From Prochlorococcus sp. AG-402-K14 (lineage in GTDB: Bacteria; Cyanobacteriota; Cyanobacteriia; PCC-6307; Cyanobiaceae): a stretch of 64,000 nucleotides of DNA. The DNA lies in assembly GCA_003216815.1 (NCBI GenBank), contig QCIG01000004.1:1-64000 (forward strand), given 5' to 3'. A program made the position numbers and the translations under genes. The stretch's first letter is position 1. Each line of letters starts with the position of its first letter. Below, piece after piece: positions 37,887 through 48,847 of the stretch. The notes beneath the pieces were generated by a model. That model was not told the DNA's origin. It saw only the letters and a list, made by a program, of their open reading frames with translations, and did no database searches.

Positions 37887-38710
37887 TGGATACCCTTAAC
37901 CATTTTTACTCTTTGTCGCTCCAACAAGAGAGGAACTGCAGCAGATGCCACATTAAGTGAATCAACTAATGAGCTATGAGGCAACGTAACAAAGTCTGTA
38001 CAACAGGCCTCAATTGAAGCATGAACACCAGAGCCTTCATTACCAAGAACCAATACAGTAGGGAGATTCCAGTCTAAATCCCAATAAGGTTTGACTTTCT
38101 TGTCAGTAATTTTATTAGGTGAAATTGTTCCTACTACTTGGTAATTATTATCAATTGCAATATTGAGTTTTGAAACAAGGATTTCAATACTTGAAGAAAA
38201 TGAATCTCCTATCCGTTCAAAAGGCAAATGAAGAACTGAGCCAGCTGAGGATCTTAAAACCTTTTGATTTAGGGGATCTGCGCCAGAAGCCAACCAAATA
38301 ACTTCATATTCACCAGCAAGAGCTGATCGGAATAAATTTCCCAAATTGCCAGGATCTTGAATCCTATCTAAAGCTAAAATGTGTTTTGGGGCTTTTCCCT
38401 GTTTTGGTAAACCTAGTATAGGGAATATCGCTGCGACTCCATCAGGGGTCACTGTTGATAGAGATGCTTCTAAAACGTTTCTAGTTACTAGGGTTAATAA
38501 AGATCTTGAAGATATTTTTTTTAACACTTCCTGATGCTCATCACACCATTCAGGAGTAGCAATAACTTCTGTTGGCAAAAAATTTGTTTTCAAAGCCTCT
38601 TCTAACAAATGAGACCCCTCAAGCAGAAGAGAAGAATGCTCATCACGTCCAGTTTTTTTCAAAAGAGACCTTAATTTCCTAACCAAAGGATTTCTTTTAC
38701 TTGTTATCAA
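37883..38710 (-). CDS. SpoU/TrmH-family RNA 2'-O-methyltransferase
   Basis: 275 residues with the SPOUT knot motifs LDRIQDPGNLGNLFRSALA (motif 1), LVLGNEGSGVHASI (motif 2) and LPHSSLVDSLNVASAAVPLL (motif 3), and an N-terminal substrate-binding domain (ITSKRNPLVRKLRSL). It methylates rRNA or tRNA ribose; the target is unknown. TTG start at 38710. Coupled to lpdA by ATGA. Confidence 0.9.
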   Translation of the reverse strand: MITSKRNPLVRKLRSLLKKTGRDEHSSLLLEGSHLLEEALKTNFLPTEVIATPEWCDEHQEVLKKISSRSLLTLVTRNVLEASLSTVTPDGVAAIFPILGLPKQGKAPKHILALDRIQDPGNLGNLFRSALAGEYEVIWLASGADPLNQKVLRSSAGSVLHLPFERIGDSFSSSIEILVSKLNIAIDNNYQVVGTISPNKITDKKVKPYWDLDWNLPTVLVLGNEGSGVHASIEACCTDFVTLPHSSLVDSLNVASAAVPLLLERQRVKMVKGIQ

Positions 38711-38952
38711 TGGCGAATATGAATTAATAATTTTCCAACCTCAAATTATTTAATTTTTTGAAGAACAGAAAAGTTTCTTTCATTAAAAAAACCCTGATTT
38801 TCTTCTTAAATTCAATAAAAACTATATTAAAAATTTTATTCAAACTTTCAACATTATCAATATTTAATTTGAACCCATCAATTTTCAATAAGGTTGACTG
38901 GACTATTTTAAGTCCACTTGGCATTATGGCTGGGTAAGCAGTTCGCTCAAAT

Positions 38953-40329
38953 ATGAGTAGTGTGGCGACAGTTAGAAGGAAATTCATCCCGCCACATCTG
39001 GAGGTAAAAGGAGGACATCCGCTTAGTGGGGTTTTAAAAGTTAGTGGAGCAAAAAATTCTGCGCTAGTTTTGATGGCTGCAGCTCTTCTTACGAAAGAAA
39101 GACTCCTCATTAAAAATGTCCCACAACTTACGGACATTGAAGTCATGTCAAAGATTCTCCTTAATTTGGGGGCAAAATTAATTAAAACAAATAATTCTAT
39201 AGAGATTAATTCAGAGTCCATTCATAATGCCGAATTACCCTATCAACTAGTTCATAGCCTGAGAGCAAGTTTTTTTTGTGTTGGGCCCTTACTTACAAGA
39301 CTTGGAGAAGCAAAAATTCCTTTACCAGGTGGTTGCAATATTGGAGCAAGACCTGTTGATGAACATATCAATGGTCTAAAAGCTTTAGGAGCAGAAGTTG
39401 AAGTTAAGAATGATGTTGTAAAAGCTCAAGTTTCAACTAAAAACAAAAGATTACGCGGAGCAAATATTACTCTTAGATATCCCAGCGTTGGAGCTACGGA
39501 AACTATCTTGATGGCTTCTTGCTTAGCTTTAGGCAAAACAACAATATCAAATCCCGCTAGAGAACCAGAGATACAGGATCTTGCGAAAATGCTTAATTCA
39601 ATGGGAGCAAAAGTTTTTGGAGCAGGAACGAAAAGAATCACAATCATTGGAGTGGAATCCTTAAGCGGGACTTCTCATCGTGTTATCCCCGACAGGATAG
39701 AAGCAGGAACTTTTCTTATTGCGGCAGCAATAACACGCTCACCACTCATTATTGGTCCATTAATTCCAAATCATTTGAGCGCTGTTATTTCAAAACTACA
39801 AGAATGTGGCTGTTCAATATCTCATCATGGGAATCATCATTTAAAAATCATTCCACGAGATATTTCAGGAGTTGACATAACCACAAGTCCGTTCCCTGGT
39901 TTTCCAACTGATCTTCAGGCTCCATTTATGTCATTAATGGCCACAGCCAAAGGTTCAAGCAAAATCAAAGAAAGAGTTTTTGAGAAAAGAATGCAACATG
40001 TTATAGAGCTAAACAAAATGGGAGCCTGTATTTATCTAGAAAACAATACTGCTCATATAAAAGGGGTGAAAGAACTTATAGGTTCAAATGTAGAAGGAGG
40101 AGATTTACGTTCTTCTGCTGCCATTATCCTTGCATGTTTGTTTGCCAAAGGAAATAGTATTTTCACGGGTCTAGAACACTTAGATAGAGGCTATGAAAAA
40201 TTAGAAGAAAAATTAACTAATGCAGGTTGCATTATTTCTAGAAAATCTGATCAAACAGCATCTCATAGTTCCTTCTCTAGCAAAATAATTAGTGAAGACA
40301 ATATTGATACTCAAAAAAATGCAGCTTAG
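38953..40329 (+). CDS. murA: UDP-N-acetylglucosamine 1-carboxyvinyltransferase
   Basis: First committed step of peptidoglycan synthesis. Lys34-Asn35 (SGAKNSALV) binds substrate, and catalytic Cys128 ([15 protein letters not shown]) is the fosfomycin-type cysteine. 458 aa is slightly long, because of a polar C-terminal tail. ATG start. Followed closely by tRNA-Leu. Confidence 0.96.
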   Translation: MSSVATVRRKFIPPHLEVKGGHPLSGVLKVSGAKNSALVLMAAALLTKERLLIKNVPQLTDIEVMSKILLNLGAKLIKTNNSIEINSESIHNAELPYQLVHSLRASFFCVGPLLTRLGEAKIPLPGGCNIGARPVDEHINGLKALGAEVEVKNDVVKAQVSTKNKRLRGANITLRYPSVGATETILMASCLALGKTTISNPAREPEIQDLAKMLNSMGAKVFGAGTKRITIIGVESLSGTSHRVIPDRIEAGTFLIAAAITRSPLIIGPLIPNHLSAVISKLQECGCSISHHGNHHLKIIPRDISGVDITTSPFPGFPTDLQAPFMSLMATAKGSSKIKERVFEKRMQHVIELNKMGACIYLENNTAHIKGVKELIGSNVEGGDLRSSAAIILACLFAKGNSIFTGLEHLDRGYEKLEEKLTNAGCIISRKSDQTASHSSFSSKIISEDNIDTQKNAA

Positions 40330-40368
40330 TTTCATATTTTTGCTAGTTTTGACATAAAATAATCAAAT

Positions 40369-40450
40369 GGGAGCGTGGTGGAATTGGTAGACGCACCGCA
40401 CTCAAAATGCGGCACCTTCGGGTTTGTCGGTTCAAGTCCGACCGCTCCCA
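40369..40450 (+). tRNA. tRNA-Leu (anticodon CAA)
   Basis: 82 bases. Acceptor GGGAGCG pairs with CGCTCCC. The anticodon arm CCGCA-CTCAAAA-TGCGG gives CAA (reads TTG). A long variable arm typical of tRNA-Leu and a T-loop GTTCAAGTC are present. The CCA end is not encoded. A TAAAAT at 40355-40360 is a possible -10 element. Confidence 0.95.
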
Positions 40451-40458
40451 CTTCATTG

Positions 40459-41640
40459 ATGAAAACTTATAATCGTTTTCCCTTAGACCTAGTTAAGGGT
40501 AAAGGCTCATGGGTTTGGGACAACAAAGGCCGTAAATATCTTGATGCTGTCGCTGGCATTGCAACTTGTTCACTAGGCCACAGTGATAAAGCATTAATCA
40601 AATCATTATCAAAACAATTAAGGAAACTTCAACATGTATCTAATCTTTACGGAATACCAGAGCAAGAAGAACTAGCTAAATGGTTAACTTCACAAAGTTT
40701 TGCCAAGAGTGTATTTTTTTGCAATAGCGGCGCCGAAGCAAACGAAGCTGCAATTAAATTGGCAAGAAAATATGGCCATATTGAACGAAACATCGATAAT
40801 CCAGTCATTCTTTGCTCAAAGGAAAGCTTTCACGGAAGAACACTTGCAGCTGTAAGTGCTACAGGGCAACCGAAATACCACAAAGGCTTCGAGCCAATGG
40901 TTCAGGGATTTAAGTTTTTTTCTTATAACAACAGTGAATCTTTTGAAAATCTATTTGATGACTTAGAAAAAACAGGTCCAAAAATTGCAGCTGTATTTAT
41001 TGAACCTATACAAGGTGAGGGAGGCATAAATATTGGAGAAAAATCATTTTTTGAACTCTTAAGAAAAAAATGTACCAACAGCAATGTTTTATTGATATTT
41101 GACGAAGTCCAAACTGGAATGGGAAGGACAGGTACTCTTTGGGGATACGAACAACTGGATATTGAACCTGATGTTTTCACACTAGCGAAAGGACTTGGTG
41201 GAGGTCATGCCATTGGAGCTCTATTGGTTAATCAACTAGCTGATGTCTTTGAGCACGGTGATCATGCCAGCACTTTTGGAGGGAACCCTTTCGCTTGTAG
41301 AGCAGCTCTAACCGTTGGGAAAGAAATACAGAGAAGAGACCTCCTAAACAGAGTCACCGAGAGAGGGGATCAATTAAAAGAAGGATTAATTAATCTTTCA
41401 GATAAATATTCAGATATATTTATTTCCACTAGAGGCGTTGGTCTTCTTCAAGGTCTCGTTATAAAAGACAATATCAAAACAACATCTCTTGATATTGTCA
41501 AATCCGCCTTAGAAGAAAAACTCCTTCTAGTATCAGCTGGTATAAAAGTATTAAGGATAGTTCCTCCTCTAACTATTACTAAAAAAGAAATCAACGAGCT
41601 TTTATCAAGACTAGACAAATGTCTGATGAAACTCTCATAA
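40459..41640 (+). CDS. argD: Acetylornithine aminotransferase
   Basis: PLP aminotransferase of arginine synthesis. FCNSGAEANEAAIKLAR, ESFHGRTLAAVSATGQ, LIFDEVQTGMGRTG and the PLP-lysine region FTLAKGLGGGHAIGALL. ATG at 40459 (393 aa) is chosen because the open frame further upstream runs through the tRNA gene. The 3' end overlaps folC by 22 bases. Confidence 0.95.
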   Translation: MKTYNRFPLDLVKGKGSWVWDNKGRKYLDAVAGIATCSLGHSDKALIKSLSKQLRKLQHVSNLYGIPEQEELAKWLTSQSFAKSVFFCNSGAEANEAAIKLARKYGHIERNIDNPVILCSKESFHGRTLAAVSATGQPKYHKGFEPMVQGFKFFSYNNSESFENLFDDLEKTGPKIAAVFIEPIQGEGGINIGEKSFFELLRKKCTNSNVLLIFDEVQTGMGRTGTLWGYEQLDIEPDVFTLAKGLGGGHAIGALLVNQLADVFEHGDHASTFGGNPFACRAALTVGKEIQRRDLLNRVTERGDQLKEGLINLSDKYSDIFISTRGVGLLQGLVIKDNIKTTSLDIVKSALEEKLLLVSAGIKVLRIVPPLTITKKEINELLSRLDKCLMKLS

Positions 41641-42857
41641 CTCAATCGAATTTGATTTCTAAAAGCAAGTGCACAGAATATAAAGATATGAATCTGGGCA
41701 TAGATCGTATGTCATTGGCTATTAATGCCATGGGAGACCCCTGTAAAAGGACACCGGCTATACATATAGCAGGAACAAACGGGAAAGGCTCTATTGCCGC
41801 TTTCATTAATAGTGTTCTTAGCTTAGTAAATATCAAAACTGGTGTTACCACTTCTCCCCATTTAGTGGATTGGGTCGAGAGAATATGTATCAACAAGTCT
41901 CAAATATCAAAAGAAGAATTTCAATCATTAAGTCTGACTCTTGCTCCAATTGCAAAGAAATATAGCTTGACTCCTTTTGAATGTGTTATTGCAATAGCAC
42001 TTAAATACTTTACCTTGAAGGAAGTTAAACTTCTTATTCTTGAAGTAGGACTTGGAGGGAGACTTGATGCAACAACCGCTCATAAATATAGACCTATTAT
42101 TGCATTTGGAGCCATTGGTCTTGATCATTGTGAATATTTAGGCGATAGTCTAGAAAGAGTAGCTATTGAGAAAGCAGCTATAATAACTACAAAGAGTACT
42201 GTCATTACAGCTGCTCAACACGATATTGTAAAAAGAGTTTTAGAGGAGACTGCCATGAGGAAACAAGCAGTCATTCATTGGGTAGATCCACTTCCATCAG
42301 ACTGGCAACTCGGCCTATCAGGATCAATCCAAAAAGAAAATGCAGCTGTAGCAAAAGGGGTTATTGAATCCTTAAAAAATATTGGATGGACTATTTCTAA
42401 AGGACAAATTCGAGAAGGTTTGTCTCTTGCTAAATGGCCTGGAAGACTTCAAACAACAAAATGGAAAGGGCTTCCCATAGTTCTTGATGGTGCACATAAT
42501 CCTCATGCGGCTAAGCAATTATCAATTGAAAGAGACGTATGGTCTGATCAAGAAAGTGGAATTATTTGGATACTAGGTATTCAAAAAAGAAAAGACATGA
42601 TAGGCATTTTGCAAAAGCTAATTAGAGAGAAAGATTTAGCTTGGATAGTTCCTGTCCCAGGCCAACAAAGCTGGTCTAAAGATCAAATTTTAAGTTCTTG
42701 CCCTGAATATAAAAACCAAATCAAAGAAGCGTTTTGTGTAGAAGAAGTTTTATCAGCACTTAAGAAACAAAGCAGATGGCCCTCTCCACCACCTATCATT
42801 TCAGGATCGCTATATTTAATAGGTGATCTTTTTCAAAGGCAAGTTTTGACAAATTAA
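41619..42857 (+). CDS. folC: Folylpolyglutamate synthase/dihydrofolate synthase
   Basis: Adds glutamate to folates. P-loop IHIAGTNGKGSIAAFI, VGLGGRLDATT and VLDGAHNPHAAKQL are the three hallmark motifs. 412 aa. ATG at 41619 inside the argD end suggests coupling. Converges on the FAD-oxidase gene. Confidence 0.93.
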   Translation: MSDETLITQSNLISKSKCTEYKDMNLGIDRMSLAINAMGDPCKRTPAIHIAGTNGKGSIAAFINSVLSLVNIKTGVTTSPHLVDWVERICINKSQISKEEFQSLSLTLAPIAKKYSLTPFECVIAIALKYFTLKEVKLLILEVGLGGRLDATTAHKYRPIIAFGAIGLDHCEYLGDSLERVAIEKAAIITTKSTVITAAQHDIVKRVLEETAMRKQAVIHWVDPLPSDWQLGLSGSIQKENAAVAKGVIESLKNIGWTISKGQIREGLSLAKWPGRLQTTKWKGLPIVLDGAHNPHAAKQLSIERDVWSDQESGIIWILGIQKRKDMIGILQKLIREKDLAWIVPVPGQQSWSKDQILSSCPEYKNQIKEAFCVEEVLSALKKQSRWPSPPPIISGSLYLIGDLFQRQVLTN

Positions 42858-42884
42858 TGTTTAAAAAAAAATAGAGTACTTCAA

Positions 42885-44237
42885 TTAATTGACTTTTATA
42901 TTCCACCCTTTGAGTTTACCTGGATTCAGAATCCCTTTTGGATCAAAATTACTCTTTGCTTGAACTTGATCAGCATCAACAACACCAAGGCCTCCATCTT
43001 CAACAGTGATTGTATGAGGATTAAAAATCACTGCACCAAGTTCTTTGCATTGACTAATTAAAAGATTCATGGCTTCTTCCCCCTGCCATTTAACAAGAGG
43101 AAGTGAAGCTAATCTTTGAACTCCGTTTTGACGAACACATTCTAAATGCCACAAAAGATTTGATCCCCACTCGGATTTCAATTTCCTCATCATTTCCGAC
43201 TCAGGCTGAGGAAGAAGCATTTGCAAATATGTCCAATCAGGATCAATGCCACGCATGTGTAAAGTTGTATGATTCCAAGAAAGCTCTCGAAGACCTGTAC
43301 CTGCCTTCAGATTTTCTGACCCTAAGTCATCAAAATCTGCACCAGCTGATTTAGCAAGTCGCTCAATTGTACTTACACTATCAGGTGAAACTAAAAGTAA
43401 AATTCTATGCTTGCCTGAGGGTTTACCAGACCAATGTGGAAGAGAATTGACAATTTCTTTCTCTAGTAATGTTCCCAAGTAAAGCTCAAGTGCCGCACAA
43501 CTAAATTTACTTAATAACTCAACAGCCTGATTCCACTCACAACAATCGACAACTATTTGTTGCCATTTAACATATGGAGCAGTTGTGAATGTCAATGCAG
43601 TAATAATTCCATTAGTTCCATAAGCATGGTTTAAAGCTTCAGAATTATTTGCATTCAATTCAAGTTTTCTTGGAGGATCCTCAGTCGTTACTATTTCTAA
43701 TGCTTGCAAATGCCCAGGATCTCTAAGGAAGCCCCAACGAACAGATCCTATCCCACCTGAGCCACCAGCTATAAAGCCACCAATCGAAGCGCTTCTCCAT
43801 GTGCTCGGAAGCAAGCGTAACTGACGACCATGTTGAATCAACTCATCATTAATATCTCTAAGTAAACAACCAGATTCAACTGTGATTTCACCAGATTTCG
43901 AATCGAAACTTCTAATCTTCCTTAGACCAGACATAACCATAACAACGCCACCTCTCAGTGGAACACACTGTCCGTAATTCCCTGTCCCAGAACCTCTTAG
44001 GGTCAAAGGAGTTGAGAACTTATTACAAATTTGAGCCACAAGAATAATTACATCTACCGAAAGTGGTCGAACGACAATATCAGCCAAACAATCTTTTAAT
44101 TCATTAATTAATATCGGCGAATAATCAAAAAAGTCTTTAGAGAATCTTTTTAAATCACTAGTCTTATGATAGATCTCTAGATCAGATAATGATTTTAGTT
44201 CACTTAAAACTAAAGCTACTTTCTCTGTATTGGTCAT
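42885..44237 (-). CDS. FAD-linked oxidase (GlcD/E-like, PCMH domain)
   Basis: 450 residues. FAD-binding PCMH segment LRGSGTGNYGQCVPLRGG and SASIGGFIAGGSGGIGSVRW, then a C-terminal cap ending NPGKLKGWNI, as in glycolate or D-lactate oxidase subunits. The substrate is unknown; no glcE or glcF neighbour is seen. ATG overlaps the deaminase-like gene by four bases, so the two are a coupled pair and may act on related small molecules. Confidence 0.82.
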   Translation of the reverse strand: MTNTEKVALVLSELKSLSDLEIYHKTSDLKRFSKDFFDYSPILINELKDCLADIVVRPLSVDVIILVAQICNKFSTPLTLRGSGTGNYGQCVPLRGGVVMVMSGLRKIRSFDSKSGEITVESGCLLRDINDELIQHGRQLRLLPSTWRSASIGGFIAGGSGGIGSVRWGFLRDPGHLQALEIVTTEDPPRKLELNANNSEALNHAYGTNGIITALTFTTAPYVKWQQIVVDCCEWNQAVELLSKFSCAALELYLGTLLEKEIVNSLPHWSGKPSGKHRILLLVSPDSVSTIERLAKSAGADFDDLGSENLKAGTGLRELSWNHTTLHMRGIDPDWTYLQMLLPQPESEMMRKLKSEWGSNLLWHLECVRQNGVQRLASLPLVKWQGEEAMNLLISQCKELGAVIFNPHTITVEDGGLGVVDADQVQAKSNFDPKGILNPGKLKGWNIKVN

Positions 44238-45580
44238 GAATCAGAATTACTTAATGTAAATTTTTTGTCTTTAGGCATTTCATTCAGGAATTCACCATTG
44301 ACTACTACTTTTCTTTTTGACCTTTCAGACAAAGCATTCACCCAACTATTAGAATCTAACAAAATGAAATTGGCAGGGCTGCCCTGTTGAAAAAGGCCAT
44401 CCCATTGAAGGCTTAGAATATGTGCCGATGATGTAGTGAATGGAGAAAGGCCCAATCTATCCCAAGGAGACAAATGAGCAATTGGCATCGAGAAAGCCAT
44501 TAAATTTATAGGATCAAAATTAGACAAGGGAAACCATGCATCATTTACATTGTCCCCTCCTACAGATACAACAACCCCTGCCTGTTGAAGTTGAAATATT
44601 GGTGCTATAGGCCTTTTCATTAAAGTACATCGATCTTTTCTTCCAAGTAGCCAAGAATTAGTAAGTGGTAAAGCAACTACTTTTAATTTGTTTCTAGCCA
44701 TTTTTTTGGCTAAATGTGAAATCGCTTTTTCTCTTAGCAATCCCATGCTACTCAAATGACTACAAGTTATTGATATTTCATTCTTGACTTGGTCTAATAC
44801 TTCAAGAAGTAATTTCAACCCCGCTGCTGGACAAGACTGAGACTCATCGATGTGAAGATCAATATTACATCTAAGTCTATTTGCGAGTTGCACTAAGTGT
44901 AATAAAGACTTAAACGTCTTCTTCTTATTAAAAGGAGGAGCTATGACTCCTCCTAGAAGATCTCCATTGAAAGCAACTTTTTGCGCTAAAAGCTCACCTT
45001 GATAAGTTTGCCAAAAATCAAGTGGAACCAAAGCTACGAACTGTAAGAAAATTTTCTCTCGCCATTTTGTTCTAACATTTTCTAGCAAATCCCAATCACT
45101 CATTGCAGTTTTTCCAAAGCTATCAATATGAGATCTAATTGCTCCGATGCCATTAACAAGGGCAAGGTTCAGAGATTTCTCAATGCTAAAAAGTAATTCC
45201 TTTTTCGACCTCAATTGATATTCACTGAGATTTGCTGCTAGGGCTTCTTCGTAACTACCCTTCAAGTTTGGAGAGCGGGACCATGAGAATGCTTTATCTA
45301 TATGAGCATGAGGTTCTACAAATCTTGGCAAAAGAATTTGCGTAGGGATTTTAGAGGTCTCTTTTAAACCCATAATTGAGCTAATCGTTCCATCCCTCCA
45401 CTCAACTTGAACAAAAGACAAGCCCTCTTTATCAATTGAGGTACCTAAGACATCCTGTCCATTACCAATCAAACATCTTGGGACAAGAGCATCTATACAC
45501 CCAGACTTTGTAGGACTTCCAATTAATTCAACATTTTTTGCAAAATTCACTTTCGAATAGATTTTAATCCCGACTTTCAT
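44234..45580 (-). CDS. Cytosine-deaminase-like amidohydrolase
   Basis: 448 residues of the metal-dependent hydrolase fold. Metal motif PHAHIDKAFSW, then NIDLHIDESQ, ITCSHLSSM and the Asp of VVSVGGDNVNDAWFP match the cytosine/creatinine deaminase group. Substrate is not certain. First gene of a two-gene unit with the FAD oxidase. Confidence 0.82.
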   Translation of the reverse strand: MKVGIKIYSKVNFAKNVELIGSPTKSGCIDALVPRCLIGNGQDVLGTSIDKEGLSFVQVEWRDGTISSIMGLKETSKIPTQILLPRFVEPHAHIDKAFSWSRSPNLKGSYEEALAANLSEYQLRSKKELLFSIEKSLNLALVNGIGAIRSHIDSFGKTAMSDWDLLENVRTKWREKIFLQFVALVPLDFWQTYQGELLAQKVAFNGDLLGGVIAPPFNKKKTFKSLLHLVQLANRLRCNIDLHIDESQSCPAAGLKLLLEVLDQVKNEISITCSHLSSMGLLREKAISHLAKKMARNKLKVVALPLTNSWLLGRKDRCTLMKRPIAPIFQLQQAGVVVSVGGDNVNDAWFPLSNFDPINLMAFSMPIAHLSPWDRLGLSPFTTSSAHILSLQWDGLFQQGSPANFILLDSNSWVNALSERSKRKVVVNGEFLNEMPKDKKFTLSNSDS

Positions 45581-45754
45581 TAATACGGGTACTTATTCCA
45601 CAGTAACTTCATTACCTGTCAATTGCGTTGTGATCAAGATATAAAAAGTGATAATTTTAATGCTTACTATCTACAATCATCTCAGGCAAAATTTGTTTAC
45701 CAAAATCATTTTGAAATTTCAAAATGACAATTCATTGGTAGATTGATAGCACAA

Positions 45755-45828
45755 GGCGGGCGTCGCCAAGTGGTTAAGGCAGCGGCTTGTGGCGCCGCTA
45801 TTCGGGGGTTCGAATCCCCTCGCTCGCC
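45755..45828 (+). tRNA. tRNA-His (anticodon GTG)
   Basis: Acceptor GCGGGCG (45756-45762) pairs with CGCTCGC (45821-45827). The extra G at 45755 pairs with C at 45828, the G-1:C73 pair special to tRNA-His. Anticodon loop TTGTGGC gives GTG. T-loop GTTCGAATC is standard. CCA not encoded. Confidence 0.96.
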
Positions 45829-45892
45829 CTTGAACAATTCTTTTAGGAATCAATTTCAAAAATCTTTTTCCCAAGAAAAAAATACATCTGCG

Positions 45893-47284
45893 ATGACTGC
45901 ATCCATAGCATCTAGAAAACAGAACGCATCTATTAAAACGAACAGAGGAAGCTATTGGATCACCACTTTTGGCTGCCAAATGAATAAAGCTGATTCAGAG
46001 AGAATGTCTGGCATACTCCAAAAAATGGGTTACGAGCTTGCAGAAGAGGAACTCAAAGCGGATTTAATTCTCTATAACACTTGTACTATTCGTGACAATG
46101 CCGAACAAAAAGTTTATAGCTATTTAGGCAAGCAAGCTAGAAGAAAAAAATTAGATCCACATTTGAAAATCATCATTGCAGGCTGCTTAGCTCAACAAGA
46201 AGGTGAAACATTATTAAGAAGAGTTCCAGAGATTGATCTTGTGATGGGGCCTCAGCATGCCAATCGACTTGAGACGCTACTTAATCAAGTTGATAATGGT
46301 AACCAAGTTCTGGCCACCGATGAACAGCATATATATGAAGACATCACAACAGCACGAAGAGAGAGCGCTATCTGTGGCTGGGTCAACATTATCTATGGAT
46401 GCAATGAAAGATGCACTTATTGCGTAGTACCTTCGGTTAGAGGAAAAGAACAATCAAGGAGTCCACAAGCGATTAAAAAAGAGATAGAGGAATTAGCAAA
46501 AATTGGATATAAAGAAATAACTCTTCTAGGACAAAATATAGATGCTTATGGCAGAGACTTTAAAGCTGATGAATATGATCTTACGGGGCAATTAACGCTT
46601 TCGTACTTATTAGAATATATTCATGATATTAAGGGTATTGAGCGTATTAGATTTGCCACAAGTCATCCTAGATATTTCACTAAGGAGTTAATAGATGTTT
46701 GCGCTAAACTTCCTAAAGTTTGCGAACATTTTCATATCCCATTTCAAAGCGGTAGCAATACAATACTCAAAAAAATGGCTAGAGGCTATACCATTGAAAC
46801 GTATAAAGATATTATAAATTATATTAAACAAACCATGCCTAAATCATCTATCACTGCTGATGCAATTGTAGCTTTTCCTGGCGAAACGAATGCAGAGTTT
46901 GAAGAAACTTTATCAATAATAGATGATATTAAATTTGACCTTGTAAACACTGCAGCATACTCACCAAGGCCAAACACACCAGCAGCTTCATGGCCTAATC
47001 AATTGTCAGAAATAATAAAAATAGATAGACTTAGAGAGATAAATAAATTAGTCGAGAAGACTGCAAAAGAAAGAAATCTAAGATACTATGGCTCAACGCA
47101 AGAAATACTTATTGAGAATATAAATTCTAAAGATAATTCTCAATTAATGGGGAGAACGCGAACAAATCGATTAACATTCTTCCCTAGATCATCAAGCAAT
47201 GGAAAATCATATAAACCTGGTGAAATAGTTAATATAAAAATTAATGAGATACGTCCATTTTCATTGACTGGAAATTTATTATAA
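45893..47284 (+). CDS. miaB: tRNA-2-methylthio-N6-dimethylallyladenosine synthase MiaB
   Basis: Radical-SAM methylthiotransferase acting on A37 of tRNA. N-terminal cluster cysteines 28, 64 and 98; radical-SAM cysteines 170, 174 and 177 ([10 protein letters not shown]); C-terminal TRAM domain. ATG at 45893 (463 aa) is chosen because the longer frame overlaps tRNA-His. Confidence 0.96.
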   Translation: MTASIASRKQNASIKTNRGSYWITTFGCQMNKADSERMSGILQKMGYELAEEELKADLILYNTCTIRDNAEQKVYSYLGKQARRKKLDPHLKIIIAGCLAQQEGETLLRRVPEIDLVMGPQHANRLETLLNQVDNGNQVLATDEQHIYEDITTARRESAICGWVNIIYGCNERCTYCVVPSVRGKEQSRSPQAIKKEIEELAKIGYKEITLLGQNIDAYGRDFKADEYDLTGQLTLSYLLEYIHDIKGIERIRFATSHPRYFTKELIDVCAKLPKVCEHFHIPFQSGSNTILKKMARGYTIETYKDIINYIKQTMPKSSITADAIVAFPGETNAEFEETLSIIDDIKFDLVNTAAYSPRPNTPAASWPNQLSEIIKIDRLREINKLVEKTAKERNLRYYGSTQEILIENINSKDNSQLMGRTRTNRLTFFPRSSSNGKSYKPGEIVNIKINEIRPFSLTGNLL

Positions 47285-47337
47285 AATGTTAATTACTGAA
47301 GTAAATTATCTAAAAAATCATTCATGATTAAAACAAC

Positions 47338-48399
47338 ATGTCAAGCAAGAAAATCAATGTAGGTCTAGTATTTGGTGGAGACTCAAGTGAACATGAGGTT
47401 TCTATCAAATCAGCTAAAACTATATACAATGCTTTATCTGATTCAGGTAATAATAAACGCTATTTTGTAAGTCCAATATATATAAATAAATGTGGTTTTT
47501 GGGGAGATTATGAATATTCAAAATCAATTTTATTGGGTCATGAAAAATCGAATGCAAATATAAAAATCACTAAAGATACGGCGAATAATCTATCTAATCT
47601 ACCCAAAGCAATCAATAAAATAGATGTCTGGTTCCCTGCATTACATGGACCTAATGGTGAAGATGGAGCTATTCAAGGATTATTCAAATTAACAGGAAAA
47701 CCTTTTATTGGTTCAGGAATTCTAGGCTCATCTTTAGGAATGGATAAAATAGCAATGAAATCTATTTTAAAATCATTCAATCTTCCCCAAGCACCATATA
47801 TTTATTTAAACAAAGAAGATGTATTAAATACTTTTTTGATGCAATCGATATTTGATAAAATAGATAAAAGGATAAACTATCCATGTTTTGTAAAGCCAGC
47901 CAACCTAGGTTCGTCTATTGGCATAACAAAAGCTTACTCAAAAGAAGAACTTATTAAAGCAATCAAAGTTGCTGCAAGTTTTGATGAGAGGATTATTGTA
48001 GAAAAATTTATAGAAGGAAGAGAATTAGAATGCGGAGTATTAGGGAAGTCAATCATGAGATCTTCAGTTGTTGGCGAAATTAAATTTGAAACTGATTGGT
48101 ACACATATGAGTCAAAATATAATGAGAATCTAAGCAGAACAATTATCCCAGCTGAGTTAAACATAGATATATCTAATAAGATTCAACAATTAGCTATTGA
48201 TGCATGCAAGGCCATAAATGCTTTTGGTTTAGCAAGAGTCGATTTCTTTTATCAAGAAAATACACAAAAGATTTACATAAATGAAGTCAATACATTACCT
48301 GGGTTTACAAAAACCAGCATGTATCCAATGTTATGGGAAGCTTCTGGATTAAAACTAGAAAAACTTGTTGCTAGTCTCATAGAAATATCAAGAGAATAA
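47338..48399 (+). CDS. ddl: D-alanine--D-alanine ligase
   Basis: ATP-grasp ligase making the D-Ala-D-Ala end of peptidoglycan. LVFGGDSSEHEVSIKSAK, FPALHGPNGEDG, PCFVKPANLGSSIG and INEVNTLPGFTKTSMYP are conserved. 353 aa. Begins the ddl, 136-aa gene, ftsQ, ftsZ cluster. Confidence 0.96.
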   Translation: MSSKKINVGLVFGGDSSEHEVSIKSAKTIYNALSDSGNNKRYFVSPIYINKCGFWGDYEYSKSILLGHEKSNANIKITKDTANNLSNLPKAINKIDVWFPALHGPNGEDGAIQGLFKLTGKPFIGSGILGSSLGMDKIAMKSILKSFNLPQAPYIYLNKEDVLNTFLMQSIFDKIDKRINYPCFVKPANLGSSIGITKAYSKEELIKAIKVAASFDERIIVEKFIEGRELECGVLGKSIMRSSVVGEIKFETDWYTYESKYNENLSRTIIPAELNIDISNKIQQLAIDACKAINAFGLARVDFFYQENTQKIYINEVNTLPGFTKTSMYPMLWEASGLKLEKLVASLIEISRE

Positions 48400-48436
48400 A
48401 TTCAACCATGGCCTTTTTAGAACTTTCTTTGCAAAA

Positions 48437-48847
48437 ATGATTCACGGTCTCCTTTGGTTGCCATTGTTGATGGCTTTCGTTCTTATAGCTGCCCTTGGTT
48501 GGCTAGAAAGAAGGCGACAAAATCTCTATCTCATTTGGGCTAAAGGTTCAGAGCTGGCCAAACTTGATGGGACAGGCGCTGCTCGATTAAAAGATGGTTT
48601 TTTATGTTGGAGCAGCTTCGAAGCAGGTTCTTTCAAGGAAGAAGCAACTTTCGAAGTTAAAAGATTAGAGATGGTTGAACTAATGGCCCTTAGTTCAGGA
48701 GAAGCACCCTTAACAAAAGAATCTCAAGGGCGATGTCGACTCAGGCTTATTGGTTCAGGGAAAGAAATAGATGTACCTTTTTCAGATGCTGAGCGTGCCC
48801 GTCAATGGATGGATCAACTTATGTCTAAAGCAAGATGCGATCTTTGA
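48437..48847 (+). CDS. Conserved membrane-anchored hypothetical protein, 136 aa
   Basis: One N-terminal membrane helix (about 3-23, LLWLPLLMAFVLIAALGW) followed by a soluble basic/acidic domain containing LIWAKGSELAKLDGTGAAR and, near the end, DAERARQWMDQLM. The soluble part looks like a small PH-like or beta domain, but this is a guess. The position between ddl and ftsQ, overlapping ftsQ by 13 bases, suggests a role in wall synthesis or division. No known family recognised. Confidence 0.7.
   Translation: MIHGLLWLPLLMAFVLIAALGWLERRRQNLYLIWAKGSELAKLDGTGAARLKDGFLCWSSFEAGSFKEEATFEVKRLEMVELMALSSGEAPLTKESQGRCRLRLIGSGKEIDVPFSDAERARQWMDQLMSKARCDL

Noticed and set aside
38724-39221. Minus-strand 165-codon ORF across the murA start
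   Set aside because: It is antisense to murA over most of its length and has no family features; a shadow frame.
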